Source of the DNA: Bacteroidales bacterium
GTDB lineage: Bacteria; Bacteroidota; Bacteroidia; Bacteroidales; Tenuifilaceae
Direction: 5' to 3'
Length of the DNA: 64,000 bases
NCBI GenBank assembly: GCA_020636835.1
Contig: JACJXC010000007.1
Span: 248,001 to 312,000 of the forward strand
Part shown: positions 33,302 through 42,960 of the stretch, one piece after another
Numbering within the stretch: the stretch's first letter is position 1
Layout of the letters: the number at the start of each line of letters is the position of its first letter
Program-made: the position numbers and the translations under genes
The notes under the pieces: model-generated
Seen by the model: the letters and a program-made list of their open reading frames with translations, nothing else
Database searches by the model: none
What the model was told of the DNA's origin: nothing

Positions 33302-35008
33302 ATGAAAATGAAAGGTTTGAAACTCGGGATCATCGCTCTAGCCGCTTTAGTAATAGCAGCTTGCGGTGGCATTGAAAAGATGAAAGAGCTGCCCGCCGGC
33401 TTTACCGTAAAGTTAACCCCCAACCCCATGGAGGTTCACGGTAATAAGGTAAAAGCAACCATCGAAGGCACAATTCCGCCAAAGTATTTCAACAAAAAAG
33501 CTACTGTTGAAATCACTCCTGTTATTGTTTATAAAGGTGGTGAACTAGCCCTACCTGTAAAAGTTCTTCAAGGTGAAGATGTACAAGCCAACAACCAGGT
33601 GATTAACTACGAAGCAGGCGGAACCTGGAAACACGACATTGAGTTTGACTACAAGGACGAAATGTTCAACTGCGAACTAGAATGCCGTTTGGCCATTTCG
33701 TACAAGGACAAAAAAGTTAACGTTGAAGCCCCTCAAAAAGTTGGTATCGGAACTCTTGCAACCTACAAATTGGTTGACATCGATCCAAAACCAGTTATGA
33801 TGGCTCACAAATTTGTTCGCGTTAACTCAGAGCAAAAAGAAGCTCAAATTAACTTCGTAATTCAGAAATCGGATATTCGCAAATCTGAATTAACCAAGGA
33901 AGAGCTAAAAGTGCTAAACGATTTCCTAGTTGAAGCCACCAAAACTGAAGGTAAAGCTGTTAAAGAAATTAAGGTTTCGGCTTACGCTTCGCCCGATGGC
34001 CCTGAAAAACTAAACGAAAAACTTTCGCAAGATCGTGGTAAGAATACCGATAAATACCTTGCCGATGTTTTCAAAAAGGCCAAAGTTGAAAACACAACCG
34101 CCGCTACTGTTGAAACTACCACCGAGGACTGGGATGGTTTCCAAAAATCTGTTCAAGCTTCGGATATCGAGGACAAGGAGTTAATTATCCGCGTTCTTTC
34201 CATGTACTCCGATCCTGAGGTTCGCGAAAAAGAAATCAAGAACATATCGAAAGTTTACAAAGTATTAGCAGAAAAAATCCTTCCCGAACTTCGTAGAGCA
34301 AAAATGATTGCAACTGTAGAAGTTATGGGTTACTCTGACGATACCCTTAAATACATGGTAAACAACAATGCTTACGACACCTTAAATGTAGAAGAAATGC
34401 TTTACGCTGCTACATTAATTGATGATGTAAACAAGAAGATTGAGGTTTACATGAAAGCTGGCGATAAATACAACTGCGCACGTGGTTATAACAACGCAGC
34501 TTGCTTAAGCATTAAGAACAACGACCTAGCTGCTGCTAAAGCTGCCCTAGATAAAGTACCAGCTGACCAGAAGATTCCTGCCGTTATAAACAACCGTGGT
34601 TGCGTTGCTTTAATGGAAGGCAACATGGACGAAGCAGAAAAACTATTCACCGAAGCTGCTGATGCAGGCACCGAGGCTAAGTACAACCTAGGTATTATTG
34701 CTATTATCAAGAATCAGTACCCTGCAGCTGCAGAATACCTCGCTGGTTCCGATACATTCAACCAAGGTTTAGCACTTCTTCTTAACGCTAAGGTTGATGC
34801 TGCTAAAAACACCTTCGCTAAGGTTGAAACTGCCAAAGGATACTATGGTCGCGCAATTGTAGGCGCACGCTTACAAGAAGAGGCTACAGTTCTTGACAAT
34901 CTTCGTACTGCCATTGGTAAAGATGCTAGCCTAAAAGATCGTGCTAAAGAAGATGTTGAATTCCGCAACTACTTCCAAAACGAGGCTTTCAAAGCTATCT
35001 TCCAATAA
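33302..35008 (+). CDS. Outer membrane lipoprotein with OmpA-like and TPR regions
   Basis: A 568-residue lipoprotein (LKLGIIALAALVIAACGG). After about 170 residues of beta-rich sequence comes an OmpA-like block (INFVIQKSDIRKSELTKEELKVLNDFL, then VSAYASPDGPEKLNEKLSQDRGKNTDKYLADVF). It carries the residues that usually hold peptidoglycan. The C-terminal half has TPR-like helices (YNNAACLSIKNNDLAAAKAALDKV; NNRGCVALMEGNMDEAEKLFTEA). Such proteins anchor or scaffold in the envelope. Codon usage is strongly biased to GCT, GTT and AAA compared with the neighbours, suggesting high expression. It ends at a strong terminator. Confidence 0.85.
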   Translation: MKMKGLKLGIIALAALVIAACGGIEKMKELPAGFTVKLTPNPMEVHGNKVKATIEGTIPPKYFNKKATVEITPVIVYKGGELALPVKVLQGEDVQANNQVINYEAGGTWKHDIEFDYKDEMFNCELECRLAISYKDKKVNVEAPQKVGIGTLATYKLVDIDPKPVMMAHKFVRVNSEQKEAQINFVIQKSDIRKSELTKEELKVLNDFLVEATKTEGKAVKEIKVSAYASPDGPEKLNEKLSQDRGKNTDKYLADVFKKAKVENTTAATVETTTEDWDGFQKSVQASDIEDKELIIRVLSMYSDPEVREKEIKNISKVYKVLAEKILPELRRAKMIATVEVMGYSDDTLKYMVNNNAYDTLNVEEMLYAATLIDDVNKKIEVYMKAGDKYNCARGYNNAACLSIKNNDLAAAKAALDKVPADQKIPAVINNRGCVALMEGNMDEAEKLFTEAADAGTEAKYNLGIIAIIKNQYPAAAEYLAGSDTFNQGLALLLNAKVDAAKNTFAKVETAKGYYGRAIVGARLQEEATVLDNLRTAIGKDASLKDRAKEDVEFRNYFQNEAFKAIFQ

Positions 35009-35030
35009 CAAAGGATATGAATTAATAAAA

Positions 35031-35060
35031 AAAAGACCGGACAATGTCCGGTCTTTTTTT
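35031..35060 (+). terminator. Strong, probably bidirectional, terminator
   Basis: The 12-bp stem AAAAGACCGGAC/GTCCGGTCTTTT with a three-base loop continues into T residues on the plus strand, and A residues before it give a T-run on the minus strand. It lies between the convergent lipoprotein and SpoU genes. Confidence 0.9.
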
Positions 35061-35077
35061 ATTGGGTAATGATAAAT

Positions 35078-35617
35078 TTACCTCTGCAATTTCGAAAAGA
35101 AGTCCCAAAGCACAATACCTGCCGAAACCGATATATTAAAGGAATGCTTGGTGCCGAACTGAGGAATCTCTATGCACTCATCGGATAAATCAACTACAGC
35201 CTGATCGACCCCCCTAAGCTCATTTCCAAAAACCAATGCATACTTTTCTCCATCCTGTGGCTGATACGATATCAGGTTAAGACTGTACTCGGCCTGCTCA
35301 ACCGAAATCACCCTGTAACCCAAGTCTTTTAGGGCAGCAATAGCCTTTGGGGTTTCGTCGAAATACTCCCACACCACAGAGCTCTCTGCGCCAAGCGCTG
35401 TACGGTGAATCTCCTTATCGGGAGGTGTCCCTGTAATACCACAAAGCAACACCTTTTCGACCAGTAACGCATCGGAAGTGCGAAACACCGACCCCACATT
35501 GTTTAAACTCCTAATATTATCGAGCACTACAATAATAGGCAACTTATCAACTTTCCGGTACTCCTCAACGGTTTTGCGGTTCAATTCGCTATTGGCCAAC
35601 TTTCTTTTCTGAATCAT
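35078..35617 (-). CDS. TrmH/SpoU-family RNA methyltransferase
   Basis: The 179-residue protein has the three SPOUT motifs: LDNIRSLNNVGSVFRTSDALLV (motif 1), LVFGNELRGVDQAVVDL (motif 2) and IPQFGTKHSFNISVSAGIVLWDF (motif 3, the knot with its SAM site). Family members 2'-O-methylate ribose in tRNA or rRNA; length and lack of an extra domain fit a tRNA-type enzyme but the target is not certain. A -7 box lies directly upstream. Confidence 0.9.
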   Translation of the reverse strand: MIQKRKLANSELNRKTVEEYRKVDKLPIIVVLDNIRSLNNVGSVFRTSDALLVEKVLLCGITGTPPDKEIHRTALGAESSVVWEYFDETPKAIAALKDLGYRVISVEQAEYSLNLISYQPQDGEKYALVFGNELRGVDQAVVDLSDECIEIPQFGTKHSFNISVSAGIVLWDFFSKLQR

Positions 35618-35634
35618 ATCGATTTGTTTGCGTG

Positions 35635-35642
35635 CAAAATTA
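35635..35642 (-). promoter_or_regulatory. -7 box (TAATTTTG) for the SpoU methyltransferase
   Basis: On the minus strand TAATTTTG matches TAnnTTTG, 17 nt upstream of the ATG at 35617, which implies a very short leader. Confidence 0.5.
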
Positions 35643-35699
35643 ACATTTTAAAAATGAAACATCCATACCTTCTAACGACGACACTCAGGAGCACGATTT

Positions 35700-35927
35700 T
35701 CAGCATGTATGTTCCATCTGACCATTAAAAAGCAAAAAATAAACAAATGTTTCGAGCCTATAGGTTGACTCTAAATTTTTGTGAAACCGGTCGAAACTCT
35801 TCTCGAACGACACGTAGAGTGTAAGCGTGATAACCCCCAGAAAAGCAACCGTTAAGCTAAGTAGCGTTAGCAGGGTTGATGTTTTGTACCGGAGTACGGT
35901 CTTGAAAAAACGTTTTAATTGAAGCAT
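35700..35927 (-). pseudogene. Truncated third FtsX-type ABC permease
   Basis: The 75-residue frame starts MLQLKRFFKTVLRYKTSTLLTLLSLTVAFLGVITLTLYVSFEKSFDRFHKNLESTYRLE. This is the same N-terminus (cytoplasmic tail, first transmembrane helix, DRFHKN...YRLE block) as in the two full permeases upstream. After that block the reading turns into unrelated sequence and stops, while full members have about 800 residues. It follows the 802-residue permease by 27 bp at the 3' end of the export operon. I read it as a decayed third permease; expression as a short membrane peptide is possible but has no support. Confidence 0.65.
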
Positions 35928-35953
35928 CTCCTAAAAAATTAAATATTACTAAT

Positions 35954-38362
35954 TTACTCGTACCGCAAGCTCTCCACCGGGTTTCGGTTGGCAATTCGGA
36001 TGTAATTAACGGCAGCAACAATGGCAATGGCAAGTAGTATAACCAAACTACATAGAACAAATAACCACCAGTGCAGCGTTATTTTGCTGGCAAAATTCTG
36101 CATCCACTGCACGGCAAAGAACCAAGCGGCCATCAGCCCAATAATAACAGCAGGGATGGCAATATATTCCAAATCGAGGATGAACATCCGAAGAATATCG
36201 CGCATTTCGGCACCATTAATTTGCCGGATAGCCAATTCCTTTCGCCTACGGGTTGCCTCGCTGGTTGTGTAGCCCAACAAGCCAATGGCTGTTACCAATA
36301 GAATAACGAAATTACCGGCCATCATGGCATTCCGGAATCCCCTTTCGGGTCTATAACACTGCTGCTGCTCATCGGCCAAACTACTCACCGAAGCATCCAT
36401 GAATGGAAGATGCGCGTTAAAAACAGAGGTAATCCGATCCATAGCACCCGCTCCTACTCCAGGGCGCGCCTTCGCAAGCACATACACCGTAAAGGATGGA
36501 TACTTAACCTTAAGCTGCTCAAAGCGACTATGGGGCAAATAGAAGAAAACAGAGGGTCGGGAATCGGCATTGGTCATCGATCCAACAATAAAATCGGGAA
36601 ATACGCCCACAATTGGATTAGCGCCACGGCTATTGTGCTCGGTTATCTCAATTTGCTTTCCTACCACACCATCGGCCCAAAGGTTATTCATCTTAAGCAT
36701 CTCGGCACACTTGCGACTAATCAGCAAATCGTATGGCGAAGATTTTTCGTTCGAGAAATTCGCCCCCTCAACCACTGGAATATTCAGAATGTCAAGGTAA
36801 TTCTCGTCGATATAGTAAAAATCGGCCACATTGAACATCTCCCGCTCCCGATCCTCCGAAAGCACATTATTGCCCGAAGCTCCCTCCATGGGCAAACAGC
36901 ACCCCAAGCCTACCCTTTCGATCTCGGGCAGTGATCGTATTTCGTTTAATATCGTAGATATTTTGGTACCATCAACCCCGCTGGTCGATGCAACATATAC
37001 GCCCTCGGTACTGTAGCCATGATCGGCTCGCATCATCCTGTTATACTGAAGCACAACTACCACCAACATGGTAATGATGAACGATGCCCCAATAAACTGC
37101 ATAAAAAGGAGTGCCAACTTCCACTTGTTGCCTTTTTGACGGTAGGTTCGGAACGCATTTGCCACGGGAATCCGGGAGAAGAAGCGCCCTGGCAAATAGC
37201 TAACCAGTAGTACCATCAGCACCATGATACCAAGCAAAGGCCACACCACTTGAGGATTTAATGCCGACGAAAGCCTATGCCCAACCTGCGCCTCGGCAAA
37301 AGGCTTTAACGCAAGGATAATAAGGAAAGCAGCCACCAGCGAAATGAAAAATACCAGAACGGTTTCAGAAAAAATCATACCCTGCAAATTTCTTACCTGA
37401 GCTCCGCAGCATTTATGTATAGCCGATGTTTTTGCTCTATTTACCAGCGCACTAAGCGTTAAAAGAATATAGTTCATCATCGATACAAACAGCACGGCAA
37501 AAGCAATAAAACTGAGGATAAGGATCATATCCTTTGCCGCATCCGAATAAAGGCTGGTTATAGGCTCAAAACTGTACTTCAGCACCATTCCGTTGTTGGC
37601 CTCCTCCAGCTTAACAATATCCTGATACTTCTCCTGCATTTTACGAACGGCAGGGGCTATTTGCTCCGGGGTGTAACCCTTGGCCAGCCGAACACACGCA
37701 TAGTATCTATCGTTACCCAGCCAATTTTCGGTTCCATCCCAAAGAAACTCACTAGTAGATACCATGGAGATAAGAATATCGTACTTATAGTTGGTGTTTT
37801 CGGGTAAAACCTCGAAAATTCCGGAAATAGTTAACTTCTTATTGGGATACTCCTTCAGCTCGATAATTTTTCCGATTACATCGCCCCCCATTTCAACGGC
37901 AATTTTGCTCGATACCATACACTGCATGGGCGATTTAAGAATCGTAAACGGATCGCCACTAATAACAGGGCGAGGAAGAACCCTGAACAGGTTCTCGTCG
38001 GCCAGGGAGAAATCGGCCTTGTAATCCTTCCGATCTTCGGTGTAAAACACCGAAGAACCAATTCCGTTAAGGCGAGTAGCCTCCTCAACGCCTGGCACCT
38101 CGGCCTTCAAACCCGGCGCAATGGCACCGCTAACCCTAGCGTAACTCTCCAGCTTATCCGACGATTTATCCATCTTAAAGTTCTCGTGAACCACGAAAAT
38201 CCTGTCCGAATCGGGATAAAAACCATCGAAACTGTAATAGTAAAACACCTCCGATAGTAATAGGATGCTAAACGCCAATCCGGCTGCTAGCGATAAAATT
38301 CGGGTAAAAGAATACTCCCCTTTCCGGAATAGTCTGCGAAACGCTATTTTTATTGAACCCAT
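35954..38362 (-). CDS. FtsX/MacB-type ABC transporter permease
   Basis: An 802-residue permease with the MacB_PCD plan twice: helix 1 (FTRILSLAAGLAFSILLLSEVFYYYSFDGF), a periplasmic domain beginning YPDSDRIFVVHENFK, three FtsX helices (MILILSFIAFAVLFVSMMNYILLTLSALVNRAKTSAIHK). The second half repeats the arrangement and ends with RRKELAIRQINGAEMRDILRMF and NPVESLRYE. Such proteins work with a MacB/LolD-type ATPase and move lipoproteins, peptides or toxic molecules using periplasmic force. It lies 47 bp after a similar permease. Confidence 0.9.
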   Translation of the reverse strand: MGSIKIAFRRLFRKGEYSFTRILSLAAGLAFSILLLSEVFYYYSFDGFYPDSDRIFVVHENFKMDKSSDKLESYARVSGAIAPGLKAEVPGVEEATRLNGIGSSVFYTEDRKDYKADFSLADENLFRVLPRPVISGDPFTILKSPMQCMVSSKIAVEMGGDVIGKIIELKEYPNKKLTISGIFEVLPENTNYKYDILISMVSTSEFLWDGTENWLGNDRYYACVRLAKGYTPEQIAPAVRKMQEKYQDIVKLEEANNGMVLKYSFEPITSLYSDAAKDMILILSFIAFAVLFVSMMNYILLTLSALVNRAKTSAIHKCCGAQVRNLQGMIFSETVLVFFISLVAAFLIILALKPFAEAQVGHRLSSALNPQVVWPLLGIMVLMVLLVSYLPGRFFSRIPVANAFRTYRQKGNKWKLALLFMQFIGASFIITMLVVVVLQYNRMMRADHGYSTEGVYVASTSGVDGTKISTILNEIRSLPEIERVGLGCCLPMEGASGNNVLSEDREREMFNVADFYYIDENYLDILNIPVVEGANFSNEKSSPYDLLISRKCAEMLKMNNLWADGVVGKQIEITEHNSRGANPIVGVFPDFIVGSMTNADSRPSVFFYLPHSRFEQLKVKYPSFTVYVLAKARPGVGAGAMDRITSVFNAHLPFMDASVSSLADEQQQCYRPERGFRNAMMAGNFVILLVTAIGLLGYTTSEATRRRKELAIRQINGAEMRDILRMFILDLEYIAIPAVIIGLMAAWFFAVQWMQNFASKITLHWWLFVLCSLVILLAIAIVAAVNYIRIANRNPVESLRYE

Positions 38363-38409
38363 AATTATTTTGTATTAGTTATTTTTAAGTTTTAAGAACC
38401 ATTACACAC

Positions 38410-40836
38410 TTACTCGTACCGCAACGCCTCCACCGGGTTGCGAGAAGCTGCCCGCCAGCTCTGCCAGCTAACCGTAAGCAGGGCAATGAGCAACGCCAGT
38501 AAACCCGCAAGCGCAAAAATCCACCAGCTGAGCGTGGTTTTGTAGGCGAAGTTCTGCAACCACTTTGTCATGGCGTAGTAGGCAATGGGTGTGGCAATAA
38601 CAAAGGCAACCCCAACCCACTTTACAAACGACCTGTTAAGCATAAACATAATCTCGGAGATGTTTGCCCCATTAATTTTTCGGATACCAATCTCCTTAAC
38701 CCTTTGCTGCATGCTAAACGATGCCATGGCGTATATCCCCAGCAGCGATATAACAATAGAGATTAGTGCAAACAACGAAACCACACGGGTTTGTGCATAC
38801 TCGCTAGCATACACCTTTTGGTAGGTATTGGTGAGGTAGTCGTACTCCAACGGAAATGAGGGATTAACCCGTTGCCAAGCAGCGCTTACATCGGCTATGG
38901 CCTGTTTGCGGTTCTGCGAGTCGATTCGGACTAGGAATGTGGAGCTAAACATCTTGCGAGGGGCTATAACCAATGGCCTTTCCGCCATATACAGATTGGT
39001 GTAATGAAAATCGGGAACAACACCCACAATGGTTCCCGGAGGAAACATCTGGGATAGATGAAACTTTAACTGAAATTTCCGACCAATGGCATCCTCAGGA
39101 TTTGTAATACCCATCATTGCCAATGCGCTGCGGTTCAGAATATACTGTTCGCTGTAACTACCCACAGTTTCTGTCAACTCCTTGGTTCGGGAATTGTTGG
39201 TTGCGCCCATGTTCTGTAGCATACTTAACTCTATGGCTGCGGCCTCCCATTGCTGCGAGGGAACGTAGCCCAGTTTTACCGATCCGGCCAATGGTTCAAT
39301 ACCCAGAAAGGGAAAGAAATCGGAATCGGTGGTTAAAATATTAATCGACTTTTCGGTGCTATTGTCGAACCCCTCCATCTCAAACTGGAAATGATCGAGA
39401 ATATCGCCGCCAGGCTCCTCCATTGCCGACGTAACACCAATTACCGTAGGGCTTTTCACCAACTCTACTTTAAGCGTTTCGTAACGCTGCACAACCTCCT
39501 GCTGATTATTTGGAATTACTAATATATCGGCGTTTGCGGCCTGCGGATGCTGATAGTTTAAGAAATTCATTTGCCTGTTCAGAACAATAGTTCCAACAAC
39601 TGTAATAATGGCCAGTACAAACTGAACCACTAACGGGAAAGTGTATAGCCGAGCATTTGAGCCGATTAATTGCGTGTTACTAACCATTTTTAGGCCAAAA
39701 ACCGGAATTACAGCAACCAGTAAGACTGTTAGAATAAAAGATACAGAAAGTAGCGCAATGCTGAACCAATTACCAAACCCGAGCATGGTGAGTCCCAGAG
39801 TTTCTGACAAATTCAGGGCAACAAGAATTCCAGCCATTACCGAAATCAACGCAATTGCAGCGGCCTCCGTTGCAAACTCAGCGGCTACAGCCCATCGTGA
39901 TGCACCATTTATCAATTTAACCTTAACCGTTTTTATGCCAGCAACAAACTGAACCCTGGTTAGGTTAAGGTGGTTCATTAAAGCAATAAAGATGATAATT
40001 AAACCACCGCTCAGCAGCAGTATTATGGAACGAACATTCCCATTTGGCTCAATCTCGCGCGTTTTATGACTAAACAGATGTATATCGGTTAACTTTTGCA
40101 GATGAAGCGTGGCAATAGTTGTATTGGGCTCCTTATCCTCCTCCCACTTTTGCTGAATGGTGCTGCGGAGATGACCCACATCGGTTGCTGGCTTCATCAA
40201 ATAATAAGTGTAAGCCCATGTTGTGCGATCGGGCAATGCGGTGAACGAGGTAAGTATCTCGGCATGAAAGTGAGAGTTTACGGGAAAATCGTCCATAACG
40301 CCCTCAATGGTATAGGTGTTGGCATTGGGATCCTGCTGATGCGAAATGGCTATTTCCTTACCAACCACATCAATCGATCCAAAGTACTTCAGAGCAATGC
40401 CCTTTGATATAAATGCCCTGCCAGGCTGAATAAAAGCCTTTTGTGGATTGCCAGCCAGCACCCTAAAATCGAATAGGCTGAAAAACGAACTATCGGTCGA
40501 AAAAGCTTGATTGGAGTAAAAAAACTTATCGCCAATCTTAACGATTGCCTTTTTGAACGGAACCAAGCGAACCATGTTTTCAACTGCGGGATACTCGGCC
40601 ATTAACTCCTTAGTCCAGGTACCAGCCACACGCGCAGGATGCATCGATGTTTCGCCATTATTGCTTTCGAGCGTTACCCTATAAATCCTATCGGACTTAG
40701 CATGGAATTTATCGTAACTTAGCTCCTGCCTGGCGAATAAAAAAACCAGAATGGCACACGCAAACGATGCACTCAAACCAATAACGCTGATAATGTGCCA
40801 TTGGTAGTTTCGCTTGAGATTCCTTAGAATTTTCAT
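38410..40836 (-). CDS. FtsX/MacB-type ABC transporter permease
   Basis: The 808-residue protein shares the layout of the neighbouring permease: an N-terminal helix (WHIISVIGLSASFACAILVFLFARQELSYDKFH), the SDRIYRV periplasmic domain, three-helix FtsX block, second periplasmic domain, and final QQRVKEIGIRKINGANISEIMFML with NPVEALRYE at the very end. The two probably form a heterodimer with the ATPase 105 bp upstream. The tandem duplication with divergence is common in Bacteroidota export clusters. Confidence 0.9.
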   Translation of the reverse strand: MKILRNLKRNYQWHIISVIGLSASFACAILVFLFARQELSYDKFHAKSDRIYRVTLESNNGETSMHPARVAGTWTKELMAEYPAVENMVRLVPFKKAIVKIGDKFFYSNQAFSTDSSFFSLFDFRVLAGNPQKAFIQPGRAFISKGIALKYFGSIDVVGKEIAISHQQDPNANTYTIEGVMDDFPVNSHFHAEILTSFTALPDRTTWAYTYYLMKPATDVGHLRSTIQQKWEEDKEPNTTIATLHLQKLTDIHLFSHKTREIEPNGNVRSIILLLSGGLIIIFIALMNHLNLTRVQFVAGIKTVKVKLINGASRWAVAAEFATEAAAIALISVMAGILVALNLSETLGLTMLGFGNWFSIALLSVSFILTVLLVAVIPVFGLKMVSNTQLIGSNARLYTFPLVVQFVLAIITVVGTIVLNRQMNFLNYQHPQAANADILVIPNNQQEVVQRYETLKVELVKSPTVIGVTSAMEEPGGDILDHFQFEMEGFDNSTEKSINILTTDSDFFPFLGIEPLAGSVKLGYVPSQQWEAAAIELSMLQNMGATNNSRTKELTETVGSYSEQYILNRSALAMMGITNPEDAIGRKFQLKFHLSQMFPPGTIVGVVPDFHYTNLYMAERPLVIAPRKMFSSTFLVRIDSQNRKQAIADVSAAWQRVNPSFPLEYDYLTNTYQKVYASEYAQTRVVSLFALISIVISLLGIYAMASFSMQQRVKEIGIRKINGANISEIMFMLNRSFVKWVGVAFVIATPIAYYAMTKWLQNFAYKTTLSWWIFALAGLLALLIALLTVSWQSWRAASRNPVEALRYE

Positions 40837-40940
40837 CCGTACAAAATTTCTAGTGCATTAATAATTAACACGTTACTTCTCCAACCATAATCTTATTGCC
40901 GAGCGGATTAAACACACCTAAACCGCAACCGTATTGGCTA

Positions 40941-41639
40941 TTAAAAAACCAACTCTCCAACCTGCCTCTTTACCTCCTCGGTAATAACCTGACCATCGAA
41001 TAGGTTGATTACCCTATGCGCAAAACCGGCATCGTGCAAGGAGTGTGTAACCATTACAATTGTGGTTCCCTCGCGGTTGAGCTCGGTGAGCAGGTTCATT
41101 ACCTCTAAACCATTCTTAGAGTCGAGATTACCGGTGGGCTCATCGGCAAGAATCAGCTTTGGGTTGGCAACCACGGCACGCGCAATGGCCACACGCTGCT
41201 GCTGGCCGCCCGATAGTTGCTGCGGAAAGTGCTTACGGCGATGGCTGATCTGCATACGTTCAAGCACCTTCTCCACCATTTCGCGGCGGGTACGCGAGTT
41301 CATTTTAAGGTAAACCAATGGCAACTCCACATTCTCGTAAACATTGAGCTCGTCAATCAGGTTGAAGCTCTGAAATACGAAGCCAATGTTGCCCTTGCGA
41401 AGCGCTGTGCGGTTACGCTCCTTCAGGTTGCCAACCTCCATCCCATCGAAGAAGTAACTTCCACCCGAAGGATTATCGAGCAGGCCAACAATATTAAGCA
41501 GGGTTGACTTTCCACAACCCGAAGGTCCCATAATGGCCACAAACTCGCCTTTTTGTACATGTAAATTCACCTGATTCAACGCGCTGGTTTCAATTTCCTC
41601 GGTGCGGAATACTTTTGATAAGTTAACTGTTTTAATCAT
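40941..41639 (-). CDS. ABC transporter ATPase (MacB/LolD type)
   Basis: The 232-residue protein has Walker A (GPSGCGKSTLLN), Q-loop (VFQSFNLIDELNVYENVELPL), the signature LSGGQQQRVAIARA, Walker B (LILADEPTGNLD) and the His switch (VTHSLHDA). YVNxELPL and GNLD stretches fit the MacB/LolD/FtsE subfamily, which pairs with FtsX-type permeases as here. It drives the permease dimer encoded downstream and is located 28 bp after the adaptor gene. Confidence 0.95.
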   Translation of the reverse strand: MIKTVNLSKVFRTEEIETSALNQVNLHVQKGEFVAIMGPSGCGKSTLLNIVGLLDNPSGGSYFFDGMEVGNLKERNRTALRKGNIGFVFQSFNLIDELNVYENVELPLVYLKMNSRTRREMVEKVLERMQISHRRKHFPQQLSGGQQQRVAIARAVVANPKLILADEPTGNLDSKNGLEVMNLLTELNREGTTIVMVTHSLHDAGFAHRVINLFDGQVITEEVKRQVGELVF

Positions 41640-41667
41640 AATTGTATGTTTTAGATATTAAAGATTA

Positions 41668-42924
41668 CTATTTCAACACAATCCTCTCGCTATCGCCAAA
41701 GGTATCGTAGCTGCTTATTATCACCTTCTCGTTGGGCTGGAGTCCTTCTATAACCTCATAGAACATGGGGTTCTGCTTGCCAATCTTAATTTTTCGCTTC
41801 ACAGCCTCAGTTCCATCGGCATTGAGCACAAAAATCCACTGGCCTCCAGTACTCTGGAAGAATGGTCCACGGGGCACCATTATGGCCTTGGTGGACTCGC
41901 CCAGTTCCAACTTTATGTGATAGGTTTGACCGGTACGCACGTTATCGGGCATTGCGCCATCGAAAACCAAATCGACCCGGAACTGACCGCTACGAACCTC
42001 GGGGTAAACCTTTCGCACCACCATTTTATAGTTCTTGTCGTTACGATCCAAAGCCCCAACCAAATCGCGCTTCACCCGATCGATGTAGTGCTCATCGATA
42101 TTGGCATTTACCTTGAAGTTGGTTAGCACGTTGATTTGTCCAATCCGTTGACCCTGCGAGATGGATTGCCCCACCTCGGCATCGAGCATACCCAGCTGAC
42201 CATCAACCGTTGCCTTTACATTCAGATTGTCGATACGCTCATGAACCAATTTTAACATCTCGCGCATCTGGTTAAGGTCGCGCTGAAGGGTGTTCATGGA
42301 TGTAGCACGCATCAGCGAGTCGTTCTTCGCCTTTACCCGGTTTATCTCGAGCAACTTCTGCTCGTACTCAAAATCCTCCTTCGATTGCAGGAAATCCTCC
42401 TTGGCAATCAAACCCTCGTTGTAAAGCGATTGGTTCTGCTCAAAACTTCGCTTTTTACGGGTTAAGCGGTACTCGCTGTCCAAAATATTGCGTTTAGATT
42501 GAATTAGCTCGGTTTCGAAGCTAATTTGGGTATTCCGCAGGTAGTTCTCCTTCTCGGCCAACGCCGCCTCGCTATTCAGAATGGTTTGGTATAGCTGGCG
42601 ATTCTCGAGACGGAGTATCACATCGCCCTTCTTAACCATTGTGCCCTCCTCAATAAGGCGCTCATCTACTCGCCCACCCTCCTCGGCATCGAGGTAAATT
42701 GTGGCAATGGGCTCAACCTGTCCAATAACAGTGATGTAATCGTTAAAAAAACCCTCCGTAACAGTTCCAACGGTCAACCTATCGGCTTGCGTCCGAAACG
42801 ACGATGTGTTATCGCCAAATATCAACTTTGCCAAAAAGACAATAAAAATCAAAACGCCAACGCCCCAGTAAATATGTTTCCGTTTAATCCCCTTCTTCGG
42901 CTCAATAACTCTATCCATGCTCAT
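41668..42924 (-). CDS. HlyD-family periplasmic adaptor (MacA-like)
   Basis: The 418-residue protein has a short cytoplasmic tail, a transmembrane helix (HIYWGVGVLIFIVFLAKLIFG, about residues 18-38), a lipoyl half (IYLDAEEGGRVDERLIEEGTMVKKGDVILRL), a long coiled-coil hairpin (about 115-235, LQSKEDFEYEQKLLEINRVKAKN) and the second lipoyl half VDGQLGMLDAEVGQSI followed by a beta-barrel region. It bridges the ABC permease to the TolC-like channel of the same operon. Confidence 0.9.
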   Translation of the reverse strand: MSMDRVIEPKKGIKRKHIYWGVGVLIFIVFLAKLIFGDNTSSFRTQADRLTVGTVTEGFFNDYITVIGQVEPIATIYLDAEEGGRVDERLIEEGTMVKKGDVILRLENRQLYQTILNSEAALAEKENYLRNTQISFETELIQSKRNILDSEYRLTRKKRSFEQNQSLYNEGLIAKEDFLQSKEDFEYEQKLLEINRVKAKNDSLMRATSMNTLQRDLNQMREMLKLVHERIDNLNVKATVDGQLGMLDAEVGQSISQGQRIGQINVLTNFKVNANIDEHYIDRVKRDLVGALDRNDKNYKMVVRKVYPEVRSGQFRVDLVFDGAMPDNVRTGQTYHIKLELGESTKAIMVPRGPFFQSTGGQWIFVLNADGTEAVKRKIKIGKQNPMFYEVIEGLQPNEKVIISSYDTFGDSERIVLK

Positions 42925-42960
42925 ATATATCAGTATTTTGTGTTTATATTTTAGTGTTTA

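Noticed and set aside
36410..36934. 174-residue plus-strand frame inside the 802-residue permease gene
   Set aside because: Antisense shadow: the minus strand has an unmistakable FtsX-type permease through the same bases.
40837..40940. A second sigma-54 promoter between the permease and the ATPase genes
   Set aside because: No TGGCAC-type -24 element with correctly spaced GC occurs on the minus strand of this 104-bp gap.
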